The notes: generated by a model not told the origin, from the sequence alone. 64,000 bases of DNA from Flavobacterium psychrophilum (GCA_945879625.1 CAMCVA010000004.1:62001-126000); one strand, 5' to 3'; positions 9,150 to 19,036 are shown, numbered from the stretch's first letter. Program-made: numbers and translations.

Positions 9150-11837
9150 CTATTTTAGCTTTTTCTTCACCGCTACTTCTTGGAACGCTTCAATAATGTC
9201 TAGTTCTTCGATGTCGTTGTAGTTCTTAATTTGTATCCCACAATCGTATCCTTTTGACACCTCTTTTACGTCGTCTTTGAAACGCTTCAACGTGGATAGT
9301 TCTCCTGTAAAAACAACTACACCTTCGCGGATAATTCGAATACGGGAGCTTCTAAATATTTTACCATCCGTAACCATACAACCAGCAATCGATCCCACTT
9401 TTGAAATTTTGAAGATTTCTCTAATCTCAGCAGTACCGGTAATTTCTTCTTTCATCTCGGGAGACAACATGCCTTCCATTGCATCTTTTAAGTCATCAAT
9501 CGCATCATAAATGATCGAGTAATTTCGGATGTCAATTTCTTCTTTGTCGGCCAATTGTCTGGCATTTCCTGCCGGACGCACATTAAATCCGATGATAATC
9601 GCATCTGATGCCGAAGCCAACATCACGTCGGTTTCGGTGATGGCACCTACGCCTTTATGAATAATATTGATTTGTATTTCTTCTGTAGATAATTTGGAGA
9701 ACGAATCTGACAAGGCTTCAACCGAACCGTCCACGTCACCTTTCAAGATGATGTTCAATTCTTTAAATTGACCCAACGCGATACGTCGACCAATTTCGGC
9801 CAAGGTAATGTGACGTTGTGTTCTCACCGATTGCTCACGCATCAATTGGGTACGTTTGGCTGCAATCGCTTTGGCTTCTCTTTCGTCTTCAAACACATTA
9901 AACTTGTCGCCCGCGGTAGCTGCGCCATCTAATCCCAATACAGAGACTGGCGTTGATGGACCTGCTTCGAGAACCACGTGACCGCGTTCGTCGTGCATGG
10001 CTTTAATTTTACCGTGGTGTTTCCCGGCCAACATATAGTCGCCAATTTTCAGGGTTCCATGTTGAACCAAGATGGTTGACACATATCCTTTTCCTTTATC
10101 TAAGAACGCTTCTACAACTGTACCTGAGGCTAATTTATTTGAATTGGATTTCAAGTCAAGAATTTCAGCTTCTAACAATACTTTTTCGAGCAATTCTTTT
10201 ACACCTGTTCCCGCTTTGGCCGAAATGTCGTGCGATTGAATTTTTCCGCCCCAATCTTCTACCAATAAATTCATGCTGGCCAAACGCTCCTTGATTTTCT
10301 CCGGATTGGCATTGGGCTTGTCAATTTTGTTGATGGCAAAAATAATAGGCACATTGGCAGCTTGTGCGTGGCTAATGGCCTCTTTGGTTTGCGGCATGAT
10401 GTCGTCGTCAGCAGCAATTACAATGATGGCGATATCGGTAACCTGCGCTCCACGGGCACGCATCGCGGTAAACGCCTCGTGACCTGGTGTATCTAAAAAT
10501 GCAATTTTTTGTCCGTTGTCTAGGGTTACGCCATAGGCCCCAATGTGCTGCGTAATTCCACCAGATTCTCCAGCAATTACGTTTTCTTTACGGATGTAAT
10601 CGAGCAACGAAGTTTTTCCGTGATCGACGTGACCCATTACCGTAACAATTGGTGCTCTAAAGGTTAAATCTTCTGGTGCATCCTCTACCACATGAATCGA
10701 ATCTTCTAAGTCAGTGGTTATAAACTCAACTTCGTACCCAAATTCATCGGCCACAATGGTCAAGGTTTCTGCATCCAAACGTTGGTTCATGGTTACCATG
10801 ATGCCCAATGACATACACGTCCCTATCACTTTGGTAATAGGCACATCCATCATAATGGCAATTTCCCCTACGGTTACAAACTCGGTAACTTTAATGGTTT
10901 TGCTGCCTTCTTCTATAGATCTTTGTTCTTCGTCTGATTTTTGACGGTGCGTATCTCGTTTGTCTCTACGGTATTTGGCCGCTTTTGATTTGCTGCCTTT
11001 ACCTTGAAGTTTCTCTAGTGTTTCGCGAATTTGGTTTTTCACTTCTTCTTCGGTAGGCTCAACCTTGGCTACAATAGCCGGACGAGCACCTTTTACAAAT
11101 CCGGGTCGAGAAGATCGATCTCCAGGTGAAATGGGTGAAATTTTATTTGGATTTGCACCGCCTGGCACGCCCGGACGAACTTCGCCTGGCTTTAAAGGAA
11201 TGCGTTTTCTTTTGTTTTTGTTGGCATCGCCCGGTTTATTGGGCACAATTTTTGGCTCTTCTTTTTTCTTTTTAGGCTTATTAAATTGAGATAAATCAAT
11301 TGTCTGGCCGGTCAATGTGGCGCCCGAAAGTTTTTGGTATTGGGTAGTTATTGATTCATCAACACCCTCTGTTGCAGGCACTTCGGTTGGCAAAACAACT
11401 GTTTCCTTTACTTTTGAAGTTGCTGTAGCCTCTTTTTTTGGCGTTTCGGCTACTGGAGTTGGAGTTGGTTTCTTCGGGTCTAAATCTATAGTTCCCACTT
11501 GTTTTGGACTAGAAACCGAAGCTTTAGCCTTGATAACCTCTAAGCGTTGGCGTTCTTCATCGGCGATGCGTTTGTCTTCAATTTCTTTTTCGCGTTCAAT
11601 GCGCAAGGCTTCTTTTTCTTTTCTTTTTTCTTCACTCACTTCTATAGAAGCTGCCTTATTTCCCTTGTCACCCGCAAATTCATTTTGTAAAATACTGTAT
11701 TCTGAATCCGAAATTTTAGCATTAGGATTCGCTTCAATAGCAATTCCTTTATCTTTAAGATAATCTACTGCTCTTTCTAAGGAAATGTTTAACTCCCTTA
11801 AAACCTTGTTTATTCGTACTACTCTTTCTTCAGACAT
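9150..11837 (-). CDS. infB: Translation initiation factor IF-2
   Basis: 895 aa from the ATG at 11837 ([16 protein letters not shown]). A longer frame begins at a GTG at 11876, but the N-terminal IF2_N domain starts naturally at the ATG. Order of parts: IF2_N helix bundle (1-60), a long charged Lys/Glu/Pro-rich linker (about 60-320), then the GTPase domain with GHVDHGKTS at about 402, DTPGH, NKID and SAKAG, followed by the two beta-barrel domains and the C2 domain. The protein delivers initiator tRNA to the 30S subunit. Third gene of rimP-nusA-infB, 54 nt after nusA. The terminator is shared with the SPOR gene. Confidence 0.97.
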   Translation of the reverse strand: MSEERVVRINKVLRELNISLERAVDYLKDKGIAIEANPNAKISDSEYSILQNEFAGDKGNKAASIEVSEEKRKEKEALRIEREKEIEDKRIADEERQRLEVIKAKASVSSPKQVGTIDLDPKKPTPTPVAETPKKEATATSKVKETVVLPTEVPATEGVDESITTQYQKLSGATLTGQTIDLSQFNKPKKKKEEPKIVPNKPGDANKNKRKRIPLKPGEVRPGVPGGANPNKISPISPGDRSSRPGFVKGARPAIVAKVEPTEEEVKNQIRETLEKLQGKGSKSKAAKYRRDKRDTHRQKSDEEQRSIEEGSKTIKVTEFVTVGEIAIMMDVPITKVIGTCMSLGIMVTMNQRLDAETLTIVADEFGYEVEFITTDLEDSIHVVEDAPEDLTFRAPIVTVMGHVDHGKTSLLDYIRKENVIAGESGGITQHIGAYGVTLDNGQKIAFLDTPGHEAFTAMRARGAQVTDIAIIVIAADDDIMPQTKEAISHAQAANVPIIFAINKIDKPNANPEKIKERLASMNLLVEDWGGKIQSHDISAKAGTGVKELLEKVLLEAEILDLKSNSNKLASGTVVEAFLDKGKGYVSTILVQHGTLKIGDYMLAGKHHGKIKAMHDERGHVVLEAGPSTPVSVLGLDGAATAGDKFNVFEDEREAKAIAAKRTQLMREQSVRTQRHITLAEIGRRIALGQFKELNIILKGDVDGSVEALSDSFSKLSTEEIQINIIHKGVGAITETDVMLASASDAIIIGFNVRPAGNARQLADKEEIDIRNYSIIYDAIDDLKDAMEGMLSPEMKEEITGTAEIREIFKISKVGSIAGCMVTDGKIFRSSRIRIIREGVVVFTGELSTLKRFKDDVKEVSKGYDCGIQIKNYNDIEELDIIEAFQEVAVKKKLK

Positions 11838-11891
11838 AAAAATCTTTTGTTTATCGTAATTTTTGTTGTGTTGCACTAGGGAAAAACGAGT

Positions 11892-13136
11892 CTAGCTATT
11901 GAATTCCTCTTTTAAAATTTTCATTACTTCTAAAATGGTCTCTTCTTCTAGATCAGTTCTGCGCACCAAATCAGCCACATCTTGTTTCAAAATGCTTCTG
12001 GCAGTATCCAACCCAATTTTGGCAAATTCGTCAATCACCCAACCGTCAATTTCATCTGAGAATTCTGTCAATTCAACATCGTCTTCTTCTTCGGCAATAA
12101 TACCTTCACGAATTACATCCAATTCATAGCCAGTGAGTAAACCAGCCAATTTGATGTTATGTCCTCCGCGGCCAATCGCTTTGGATACTTCTTCCAACTT
12201 CAAATATACATCGGCGCGCTTGGTCTCTTCGTTAATTTTGATCGAAGAAACTTTGGCAGGGCTCAAGGCTCTGGTGATATACAACTGAATATTGGTTGTG
12301 TAATTGATCACGTCAATGTTTTCGTTTCCTAATTCGCGTACAATGCCATGAATACGTGATCCTTTCATTCCCACACAAGCACCTACAGGATCAATGCGAT
12401 CATCATAGGAATCTACCGCTACTTTTGCTTTTTCGCCCGGAATACGCACCACGTTTTTCACCATAATCAAGCCGTCGAACACTTCTGGTATTTCTTGCTC
12501 AAACAATTTTTCCAAGAACACATCTGAGGTTCTCGACATAATAATTTGCGGTTTGTTTCCTTTTAATTCTACATTTTCAATAATCCCACGCACATTGTCT
12601 CCTTTGCGGAAAAAGTCGGATGGAATTTGTTTTTCTTTGGGAAGTACAATTTCGTTTCCGTCGTCGTCCACCAAAATTACAACTCTTGGGCGCACATGGT
12701 GCACTTCGGCAGTATAAATTTCGCCAATTAAATCCTTAAATTGTTTGTATAAATTGGTATTGTCGTGTTCGTGAATTTTAGAAATCAAGTTTTGACGCAA
12801 GGCCAAAATTGCTCTACGACCCAAATCGATCAATTTTACTTCTTCTGAAACCTCTTCGCCAATTTCAAAATCGGGCTCAATTTTACGGGCTTCGCTCAAG
12901 GTGATTTCTTCGTTTTCTAGATCTAAATCTTCATCGGCTACAATTACACGACGACGCCAGATTTCCATGTCGCCTTTATCGGGATTGATGATGATGTCAA
13001 AATTATCATCTGAGCCAAATTTTTTCTTCAATGCATTTCTAAATACATCTTCTAAAATCGCCATAAGCGTTACACGATCAATTAGTTTATCGTCTTTAAA
13101 CTCTGAAAATGAATCGATTAATGCTAAATTTTCCAT
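11892..13136 (-). CDS. nusA: Transcription termination/antitermination factor NusA
   Basis: 414 aa. It has the N-terminal RNA polymerase-binding domain (about 1-125), an S1 domain (about 130-200) and two KH domains (about 210-345, with GMKGSRIHGIVREL and IGRGGHNIKLA), then a short acidic tail. The C-terminal repeats of the E. coli protein are absent, which is usual for Bacteroidetes. NusA modulates pausing and termination. It sits 13 nt after rimP. The operon leader contains a terminator-like hairpin on which NusA itself could act. Confidence 0.96.
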   Translation of the reverse strand: MENLALIDSFSEFKDDKLIDRVTLMAILEDVFRNALKKKFGSDDNFDIIINPDKGDMEIWRRRVIVADEDLDLENEEITLSEARKIEPDFEIGEEVSEEVKLIDLGRRAILALRQNLISKIHEHDNTNLYKQFKDLIGEIYTAEVHHVRPRVVILVDDDGNEIVLPKEKQIPSDFFRKGDNVRGIIENVELKGNKPQIIMSRTSDVFLEKLFEQEIPEVFDGLIMVKNVVRIPGEKAKVAVDSYDDRIDPVGACVGMKGSRIHGIVRELGNENIDVINYTTNIQLYITRALSPAKVSSIKINEETKRADVYLKLEEVSKAIGRGGHNIKLAGLLTGYELDVIREGIIAEEEDDVELTEFSDEIDGWVIDEFAKIGLDTARSILKQDVADLVRRTDLEEETILEVMKILKEEFNS

Positions 13137-13149
13137 GCCAACTTTTTAA

Positions 13150-13614
13150 TTAAAATGTTACTGTAACAATTGCTTCTTTTATTTCTGAATACGGAATCTG
13201 TTGTTCCTTTTGTACGGTTTCTTTGCCTTTCCCAATCTTTTTTGGCTCTCTCGCTTCCCAAGCCAAGGTAATGTGGCTTTCGGTAGCGGCTATTAATTCG
13301 GCTTCAATGGTCGAGGTGGCTAATTTTACGATGAGTGTACGGCCAATATTATTCACATATTGACGCACTAATTTTAAGGGGGATCCTACACCAACCGACG
13401 CAACCTCTAGCGAAAAATCTTGCTCTTCGCGGTCCAAGTTGTGCTCAATGGCGCGGCTAATGTCAATGCAGTCTTGCAATTGTATGCCCTGGTCGCCATC
13501 AAGAGTTACCAGTATTTTATTGGCTTCGTTTACCGATAAATCAATCAAAAACAAATCTGGCTTTTCGTCTAAGCCGGTTTGCAACAATTGATTTACCTTT
13601 TCTTTGAATGTCAT
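13150..13614 (-). CDS. rimP: Ribosome maturation factor RimP
   Basis: 154 aa from the ATG at 13614 ([15 protein letters not shown]). A tandem ATG sits one codon upstream, and the frame stays open further through the leader hairpin, which is not expected to be coding. The N-terminal domain contains [34 protein letters not shown] and the C-terminal part is the SH3-like domain, both typical of RimP, which assists 30S maturation. First gene of the conserved rimP-nusA-infB operon. Confidence 0.93.
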   Translation of the reverse strand: MTFKEKVNQLLQTGLDEKPDLFLIDLSVNEANKILVTLDGDQGIQLQDCIDISRAIEHNLDREEQDFSLEVASVGVGSPLKLVRQYVNNIGRTLIVKLATSTIEAELIAATESHITLAWEAREPKKIGKGKETVQKEQQIPYSEIKEAIVTVTF

Positions 13615-13622
13615 CATGCTAT

Positions 13623-13648
13623 AAAAAGAGGGAAGCATTGCTTCCCTC
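13623..13648 (-). promoter_or_regulatory. Terminator-like hairpin in the rimP-nusA-infB leader (possible attenuator)
   Basis: On the minus strand, GAGGGAAGC (13640-13648) and GCTTCCCTC (13628-13636) form a perfect 9 bp stem with a 3 nt loop. Five U residues and then the rimP start codon follow, 9-12 nt later. The promoter lies just upstream, so the hairpin is inside the leader rather than at the end of another gene. A structure of this type could attenuate the operon. That function is inferred. Confidence 0.6.
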
Positions 13649-13678
13649 ATTAATTCGTACGCTATCTATATAACCGTG

Positions 13679-13708
13679 CAAATATATACTTTTTTTCTAC
13701 ATGACAAA
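13679..13708 (-). promoter_or_regulatory. Promoter of the rimP-nusA-infB operon
   Basis: Minus-strand TTTG (13705-13708), 18 nt, then TATATTTG (13679-13686): a full match to the Bacteroidetes promoter pattern. Predicted transcription start is near 13674, about 60 nt before the rimP ATG. Confidence 0.65.
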
Positions 13709-13736
13709 TATCATTTATTAGGAAATAGTAAAATTT

Positions 13737-13744
13737 TACTTTTG
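13737..13744 (+). promoter_or_regulatory. -7 box of the universal stress protein gene
   Basis: TACTTTTG matches TAnnTTTG and lies 35 nt before the ATG at 13780. No convincing -33 element was found. Confidence 0.4.
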
Positions 13745-13779
13745 ATACATAAATTAATAACCCTAATAGTCTTATTGAT

Positions 13780-14604
13780 ATGAAAAGAATTTTAGTGCCC
13801 ACCGACTTCTCCAAACATGCCGAATATGCGTTGCGAGTTGCGGCTCAAATTGCCAAGGAAAACAACAGTGAAATTATGTTACTCCACATGCTGGAGTTGC
13901 CACAGCAAGGCAGTGATGCGATTGGCGGCGGAAGCGCCATACCCGAAATCATGTTTTTCAAAAACAAAGCCATCGAGCGCTTAGAGAACTTAATGGATTC
14001 CGATTTTCTGAAAGGCATTGAGGTGTCTGAAATTATCCAATTTGAAAAAGCGTTTGAAGGAATTTTGGCCGTGAGCAAAAAAAATAAGGTCGATTTTATT
14101 GTAATGGGCTCCCACGGTGCATCTGGGTTTCAAGAATTATTTATCGGATCAAACACCGAGAAAGTAGTGCGTTTTTCTGACGTACCCGTTTTGGTCATCA
14201 AAAACGAAACACCCAACTTCAACGCGTCCAACTTTGTATTTGCTTCTGATTTCTCAGACGAGATCAAAGCGCCGTTTGCCAAAGTGGCGGCCTTGGCCAA
14301 GACATTCAATTCACATTTGGATTTGGTGATGATCAACACGCCCAACAGTTTCAAACCTACACACGTAGCCGAAAGCATCATGAGCGAATTCTTAAAAGGG
14401 TTTAATTTAACCAATTACAGCTCACACATCTACAACGACGTGAATGTAGAAAAAGGCATCCTCAATTTTGCCAATGCCGTAAACACCGACTTAATTGGCA
14501 TGTGCACACACGGACGCACCGGCTTCTCGCACTTCTTTAACGGCAGCATCAGCGAAGATTTGGTGAACCATGCGGTGAGACCAGTGGTTACTTTCAAAAT
14601 CTAA
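13780..14604 (+). CDS. Universal stress protein with two UspA domains
   Basis: 274 aa with two UspA folds in tandem (about 1-142 and 148-274). The first starts MKRILVPTDFSKHAEYAL. Both domains end with the nucleotide-loop signature: GSHGASGFQELFIGSNTEKV in the first and THGRTGFSHFFNGSISEDL in the second. These match the G-2X-G-9X-G(S/T) pattern of ATP-binding Usp proteins, so both halves may bind ATP. Single gene with its own -7 box and terminator. The stress to which it responds cannot be deduced. Confidence 0.9.
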   Translation: MKRILVPTDFSKHAEYALRVAAQIAKENNSEIMLLHMLELPQQGSDAIGGGSAIPEIMFFKNKAIERLENLMDSDFLKGIEVSEIIQFEKAFEGILAVSKKNKVDFIVMGSHGASGFQELFIGSNTEKVVRFSDVPVLVIKNETPNFNASNFVFASDFSDEIKAPFAKVAALAKTFNSHLDLVMINTPNSFKPTHVAESIMSEFLKGFNLTNYSSHIYNDVNVEKGILNFANAVNTDLIGMCTHGRTGFSHFFNGSISEDLVNHAVRPVVTFKI

Positions 14605-14661
14605 ATGAGAATCCCGAGACTTCGGGACCAAGCGAAAGCTTCGGCAGAAATGCTATAAAAC

Positions 14662-14690
14662 AAAAAATCCCGCGAGTGGCGGGATTTTTT
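14662..14690. terminator. Intrinsic terminator downstream of the universal stress gene
   Basis: ATCCCGC (14667-14673) / GCGGGAT (14679-14685) with a 5 nt loop, A run before and T run after, so it can work on both strands. On the minus strand it would follow the fossil T9SS tail at 14706-14753. Confidence 0.8.
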
Positions 14691-14705
14691 TATTGCCTTA
14701 AATGG

Positions 14706-14753
14706 CTATTTCAAAATGATTTTCTTGGTGTTTACCAGATTATTTGAAGCATC
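14706..14753 (-). pseudogene. Remnant of the C-terminus of a type IX secretion cargo gene
   Basis: The minus strand reads DASNNLVNTKKIILK then a stop. This resembles the last strand of a type A T9SS sorting domain, which usually ends with a KK-I/V-hydrophobic-K motif. The codon before the fragment is a stop (TAA), so only 15 codons survive. A terminator lies where it would be expected, just downstream. I infer that a secreted-protein gene was deleted here. The match is short and could be chance. Confidence 0.4.
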
Positions 14754-14773
14754 TTATATTTATATAAAAAACT

Positions 14774-14929
14774 TTAAAGGTTTTTATTTTTATTTAACAT
14801 CCCTTTGCTGTCAATATTTGGGTAATTTTCTTCTTTTTGTTTTTTATTAGAATAAATTATACTCCAAAACATTAAAAATAAATATACAGCAAAAATTACG
14901 CCACCTACAATAAAAAAACTTATACTCAT
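14774..14929 (-). CDS. Small single-helix membrane protein, unknown function
   Basis: 51 aa from the ATG at 14929. One strongly hydrophobic helix (about residues 3-26) is followed by a hydrophilic Lys/Asn-rich tail. Its start codon overlaps the stop of the upstream small gene as ATGA, an arrangement that supports real, coupled translation of both. I do not recognise a family. The tail composition and the single helix suggest a membrane-anchored accessory peptide, but no function can be assigned. Confidence 0.5.
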   Translation of the reverse strand: MSISFFIVGGVIFAVYLFLMFWSIIYSNKKQKEENYPNIDSKGMLNKNKNL

Positions 14930-15096
14930 GACTTTCTTCTTTGACGGATTGCAATTGCAAATAATAAAATTGTACCTGGCCAATGAGCAGAATATAAAGC
15001 TTCATCTTGTCTTCCCAAAAGACCCAAGGTGATAGAATATAGCATACAAATGAAGGCTAATAGTATTGGATACCACTTTAAAAGAAATAATTTCAT
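14926..15096 (-). CDS. Small two-helix membrane protein, unknown function
   Basis: 56 aa from the ATG at 15096 (an ATG seven codons earlier, at 15117, is possible). Two hydrophobic segments (about 3-29 and 41-51) flank a short polar stretch, GRQDEALYSAHW, and the end is basic (IRQRRKS). It overlaps the next gene by 4 nt (ATGA). I recognise no family. The pair has no neighbour that hints at its role. Confidence 0.5.
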   Translation of the reverse strand: MKLFLLKWYPILLAFICMLYSITLGLLGRQDEALYSAHWPGTILLFAIAIRQRRKS

Positions 15097-15117
15097 AAAC
15101 AATTTTAATTTTATCAA

Positions 15118-15435
15118 AAGTAGTTAATTGGGTGTTACAAAAAAATATTTACAACAAAAAATACATTTTAGTAACGTGTTTTCGCAAATATCAAGTATCT
15201 GCATGGCGTCCCTTGAATTACGGGTTCGTTTGTCTTTCTAAAATAATGGTATTGAACTGTTTATTTGATACTAATTTTACCGAATTCAGCATTACTAAAA
15301 TTGTAGTAAACATGAAAAGTACCCAAAAAAACGTACAATAGTAATGCCCCCAAAGACACAAAGAAACACTGGCTTTCTCATGTTTTAAGGACGGTTATCG
15401 TGTGTGAAAAATTGCTGCGTATAGTACTCCGTGAC
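15118..15435. other. Intergenic stretch with no recognisable gene
   Basis: AT-rich sequence between the small membrane gene and the tRNA-Gln terminator. A 69-codon frame on the plus strand (15132-15341) has no family resemblance and Cys/Lys/Asn-rich random composition. I see no structured RNA or repeat here. Confidence 0.5.
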
Positions 15436-15474
15436 AAAAAAACCCTGTAAAGAATTAACTTTACAGGGTTATTA
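15436..15474 (-). terminator. Intrinsic terminator of tRNA-Gln
   Basis: A 12 bp perfect stem, AACCCTGTAAAG (15441-15452) / CTTTACAGGGTT (15459-15470), with a 6 nt loop. On the minus strand it is followed by seven U residues. It lies 7 nt beyond the tRNA. Confidence 0.85.
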
Positions 15475-15481
15475 CTAAAAG

Positions 15482-15552
15482 TTGGTCTACAAGGACTCGA
15501 ACCTTGAAAGACTGCACCAAAAACAGTTGTGTTACCATTACACCATAGACCA
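15482..15552 (-). tRNA. tRNA-Gln (anticodon TTG)
   Basis: The 7 bp acceptor stem TGGTCTA/TAGACCA is perfect, with discriminator A. The anticodon arm ACTGT-TTTTGGT-GCAGT places TTG at positions 34-36. The T arm contains GGTTCGAGTCC. U1-A72 with two following G residues is typical of bacterial tRNA-Gln. The CCA end is not encoded. A strong terminator follows immediately. Confidence 0.95.
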
Positions 15553-15786
15553 ATTCCATAGCTGTTAAGCGAGGGCAAATTTAATACAAATTTTATTTTA
15601 AGCAAATAAAACCCCTTTTTTTATTTGAATTCTTGCAGCCCGCGAAAATAGTGCGCTGAGAATAATTTGTTTAGTCTATAAAAGTCAGTGAGATAGCGAC
15701 AAAATGGGTATAGAAAATTTTGTTAAGGCGCCCTGCGGTACGCAAAAAAATAGTTTCTTTGTGGCGTTCAAAAAAACAGTAGCAGC

Positions 15787-18700
15787 ATGATGTCAACAAA
15801 CTTCAATTTTACGAAATGGAACACCCTTTTGGGTTGGGTGGCTTTTTTTATTGCCTTAGTTACCTATTCGCTCACCGTTGAGCCCAGCATGAGTTTTTGG
15901 GATTGTGGCGAATACATTGCTACAGCAGCCAAATTGGAAGTTGGTCATCCGCCGGGCGCGCCTTTATTTCAGATGGTGGGCGCCTTTTTTGCGCTGTTTG
16001 CACTTAATGCCAAACAAATTGCCTTGATGGTGAATATGGTTTCGGTTTTTTCGAGCGCCTTTACGATCCTATTTATGTTTTGGTCATCTACCATGGTGCT
16101 GCGCAAAATTTTAAAACGATTCAACAACAATGCCGATTCATCTGAACTCGTCATCTTGGGAAGTTCGTTTATCGGTGCTTTAGCCTATACCTTTTCTGAC
16201 AGTTTTTGGTTTAATGCTGTGGAGGCCGAGGTATATGCCATGGCTTCCTTATTTATTTCCTTATTGTTTTGGCTGGGCTTGCGCTGGGAACAAGACATGG
16301 ACACGCCACGCGGCAACAAATGGTTATTGATTATTTCCTTGCTGATAGGTTTGTCTTTTGGGGTGCACTTTATGGCTTTGTTGACCATTCCTTCTATTGG
16401 ATTTTTGTACTACTTTAAACACCATAAAACCATCACCTTCAAAAACTTCATTGTAGCCAATGTAGTCGTGGTTTCGATCTTGCTTTTTATCTTCAAATTA
16501 TTACTTCCGCTCACCATGGCCTTGTTTGCCAAAGCCGAAGTATACATGGTCAACGAAATGGGCTTGCCGTTTAACTCAGGCACCATTTTTATTGCCTTGT
16601 TGCTCATTGCCTTTTTCTATTTTGGCTTGCGCTATACCCAACAAAAAGGAATGGTGATGTACAACACGTTAATTTTATGTGTCCTGTTTATATTAATCGG
16701 ATTCTCCACCTGGATGATGTTGCCTATTCGCGCTAATGCCAATACCGTCATCAACGAAAACAAACCTTCTGATGCCGCCGAGGTCTTGGCCTACTACAAC
16801 CGCGAGCAATATGGCGTGAATCCGTTGTTTTACGGCCCGCAATACACTGATGCTTTTGCTGGCTTGGACGAAGATGAACCCTATCTTGACAAAGCGCCCA
16901 ACTACGAACGCGATTACAAAACGGGCAAATACCGCATCACCAACAACTACAAAAACGCCGACCAAAACAGCGACAAACGCCACAAAGCCTTGTTGCCGCG
17001 TTTGTGGAGTACCGAGCACATCGAAAACTACATTAGCTTCACCAATCCGCCGGAGTTTCGCATCAAACCCGACTATTCAGAAGAAAAGGAACTGGTAGAC
17101 ATCATCACCGAATTCAGAAAAGGATACAGCGCCGGAGAATATGGCAACGAGGAATACATCAAATTCTTGAAAACCTATGGCGAATACCTCATCATCGAAA
17201 AACCAAGTACGGTAGACAACTTGCGCTTTATGGTCGAATACCAATTTGGGTACATGTATTGGCGCTATTTGATGTGGAATTTCACAGGCCGTCAAAACGA
17301 CATTCAAGGCAAATATGACAACCTCGATGGCAACTGGCTGAGCGGAATTCCGTTTGTAGACGAACTGCATTTGGGTTCGCAAGAGAACTTGCCTCAAGAT
17401 GTAGCTCACAACAAAGGCCGCAATACCTACTTTTTCTTACCCTTACTTTTGGGCATCATTGGTTTGGTATATCACGCCAAACGCGACCCCAAAAGTTTCT
17501 ATGTATTGCTCTCCTTGTTTCTGTTTATGGGATTGGCCTTAAAAATTTATTTGAACGAGCGTCCTTTTGAGCCTCGTGAGCGCGACTATGCATTAGTGGG
17601 TTCCTTCTATGTTTTTGCAATGTGGATCGGCATTGGGGTGTATGCTTTGTATGACTATCTGAAAAATTCACTGCAACCCAAACTGGCCGCACCTCTGGTA
17701 TTGGGAGGATGTTTGTTGGCTGCGCCGGTATTAATGGCTGCTCAAAACTGGGATGACCACAACCGTGCCAATAAATACACAGCCATTGCAATGGCCAAAG
17801 CCTATTTGGATTCCTGTGAACCCAATGCCATTTTGTTTACCATTGGCGACAACGATACCTTTCCGTTGTGGTATGCCCAAGAAATTGAAGGCATCCGCAC
17901 CGACATCAAAATTGTGAATACCAGTTTGTTTATGACCGATTGGTACATCGATCAAATGAAATGCAAAACCTACAAATCAGATGGGTTACCCATTTCGTTC
18001 AGCCACGAACAATATGTGGGTGACAAGTTGGATTATGCGATTTTTAACGAAAAAACCAAAAGCCGTTGGAACATCAAAGATTTGTTGAATTTCATCGGGG
18101 ATGACGATCCACGCACCTTGGTTGAAATGCGAAATGGCCAAAAAATTCACTTCTACCCAACCAATTTGGCCCGTATTCCGGTAGACACCGCAGCCTACCG
18201 CAAATACAACAAAGACATCACGCCATACGATTCGATCGTGCCGTATATTGATATCGAAATCAAAGGACAGGCGATGTACAAAAACCGCGTCATGATGCTG
18301 GATGTGATTGCCAACAACAACTGGAAACGTCCCGTGTATTTTACAGGTGGTAGCTTTGGCGATGACGACTACTTATGGATGAAAGATTTCTTGCAATTGG
18401 ATGGAATGGTTTATAAATTGGTACCGTTCTACACCCCTATTCCCGAAGACGGCAGCACCTTGGATATGGGTAAAATCAATTCTGACAAAATGTACGACAT
18501 CGTGATGAAATGGGATTGGGGCAATAGCGAACTCGCTTCGGTATACCACGATCCGGAGACGCGCAAAAACAGTATTTCCTATCGTTCTAATTTGGCTCGT
18601 CTGATGGAGCAATTGGTAAACGAAAAGAAAATTGACAAAGCCAAAAAAGTAATCGATTTGGCCATGACCAAAATGCCGGTTGAATTGTTTGGCTACTATT

Positions 18701-18993
18701 CGTTGGTTGATCCGTTTGCAGGTGGCTACTATGCGGTGGGCGAAACGGCCAAGGCCAGAAAATTATTAGATCAGTTGATGACCAAGTACAAGGAAAACTT
18801 GTCCTATTATAAAGGACTTTCGGCCAGCGAACAAAATGACATCGCCATTGATATTGTGACCGACATCGAACGCTACCGAGCCTTGCTCCTAGTGATGAAA
18901 GACCGCGGCGATTTGGCCTATTACAACCAAAACAAATCGACGTTTAATACCTATAATTCGTTCTTTAAACGATTTGGACGGGATAACGAATAA
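15787..18993 (+). CDS. DUF2723 membrane glycosyltransferase (TMEM260/GT117-like)
   Basis: 1068 aa (a second ATG is codon 2). About a dozen N-terminal helices (15-330 and 540-690) carry the conserved luminal/periplasmic motif FWDCGEYIATAAKLEVGHPPG near residue 40, with the acidic residue expected for a GT-C glycosyltransferase. A long soluble region (about 690-1068) follows, with a TPR-like end. DUF2723 is the family of human TMEM260, a protein O-mannosyltransferase, so transfer of a sugar from a lipid-linked donor to exported proteins is a fair inference. The acceptor here is unknown. A terminator separates it from the next gene, 43 nt downstream. Confidence 0.85.
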   Translation: MMSTNFNFTKWNTLLGWVAFFIALVTYSLTVEPSMSFWDCGEYIATAAKLEVGHPPGAPLFQMVGAFFALFALNAKQIALMVNMVSVFSSAFTILFMFWSSTMVLRKILKRFNNNADSSELVILGSSFIGALAYTFSDSFWFNAVEAEVYAMASLFISLLFWLGLRWEQDMDTPRGNKWLLIISLLIGLSFGVHFMALLTIPSIGFLYYFKHHKTITFKNFIVANVVVVSILLFIFKLLLPLTMALFAKAEVYMVNEMGLPFNSGTIFIALLLIAFFYFGLRYTQQKGMVMYNTLILCVLFILIGFSTWMMLPIRANANTVINENKPSDAAEVLAYYNREQYGVNPLFYGPQYTDAFAGLDEDEPYLDKAPNYERDYKTGKYRITNNYKNADQNSDKRHKALLPRLWSTEHIENYISFTNPPEFRIKPDYSEEKELVDIITEFRKGYSAGEYGNEEYIKFLKTYGEYLIIEKPSTVDNLRFMVEYQFGYMYWRYLMWNFTGRQNDIQGKYDNLDGNWLSGIPFVDELHLGSQENLPQDVAHNKGRNTYFFLPLLLGIIGLVYHAKRDPKSFYVLLSLFLFMGLALKIYLNERPFEPRERDYALVGSFYVFAMWIGIGVYALYDYLKNSLQPKLAAPLVLGGCLLAAPVLMAAQNWDDHNRANKYTAIAMAKAYLDSCEPNAILFTIGDNDTFPLWYAQEIEGIRTDIKIVNTSLFMTDWYIDQMKCKTYKSDGLPISFSHEQYVGDKLDYAIFNEKTKSRWNIKDLLNFIGDDDPRTLVEMRNGQKIHFYPTNLARIPVDTAAYRKYNKDITPYDSIVPYIDIEIKGQAMYKNRVMMLDVIANNNWKRPVYFTGGSFGDDDYLWMKDFLQLDGMVYKLVPFYTPIPEDGSTLDMGKINSDKMYDIVMKWDWGNSELASVYHDPETRKNSISYRSNLARLMEQLVNEKKIDKAKKVIDLAMTKMPVELFGYYSLVDPFAGGYYAVGETAKARKLLDQLMTKYKENLSYYKGLSASEQNDIAIDIVTDIERYRALLLVMKDRGDLAYYNQNKSTFNTYNSFFKRFGRDNE

Positions 18994-18997
18994 AACC

Positions 18998-19028
18998 AAA
19001 ACAGCGTCTCAAAAGCGCTGTTTTTTTT
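18998..19028 (+). terminator. Intrinsic terminator after the DUF2723 gene
   Basis: AACAGCG (19000-19006) / CGCTGTT (19016-19022), extended by flanking A and T runs and followed by a run of eight or more T. It ends just before the deacetylase start at 19037, so some read-through may feed that gene. Confidence 0.75.
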
Positions 19029-19036
19029 GCTTTAGG

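Noticed and set aside
11838..11876. GTG start 13 codons upstream for infB
   Set aside because: The added residues are Lys/Asn-rich and the IF2_N domain begins at the ATG at 11837.
16693..17019. 108-codon minus-strand frame of Val/Phe/Gly-rich sequence
   Set aside because: Shadow of the DUF2723 gene; its hydrophobic look comes from reading the complement of Asn/Lys/Thr-rich codons.
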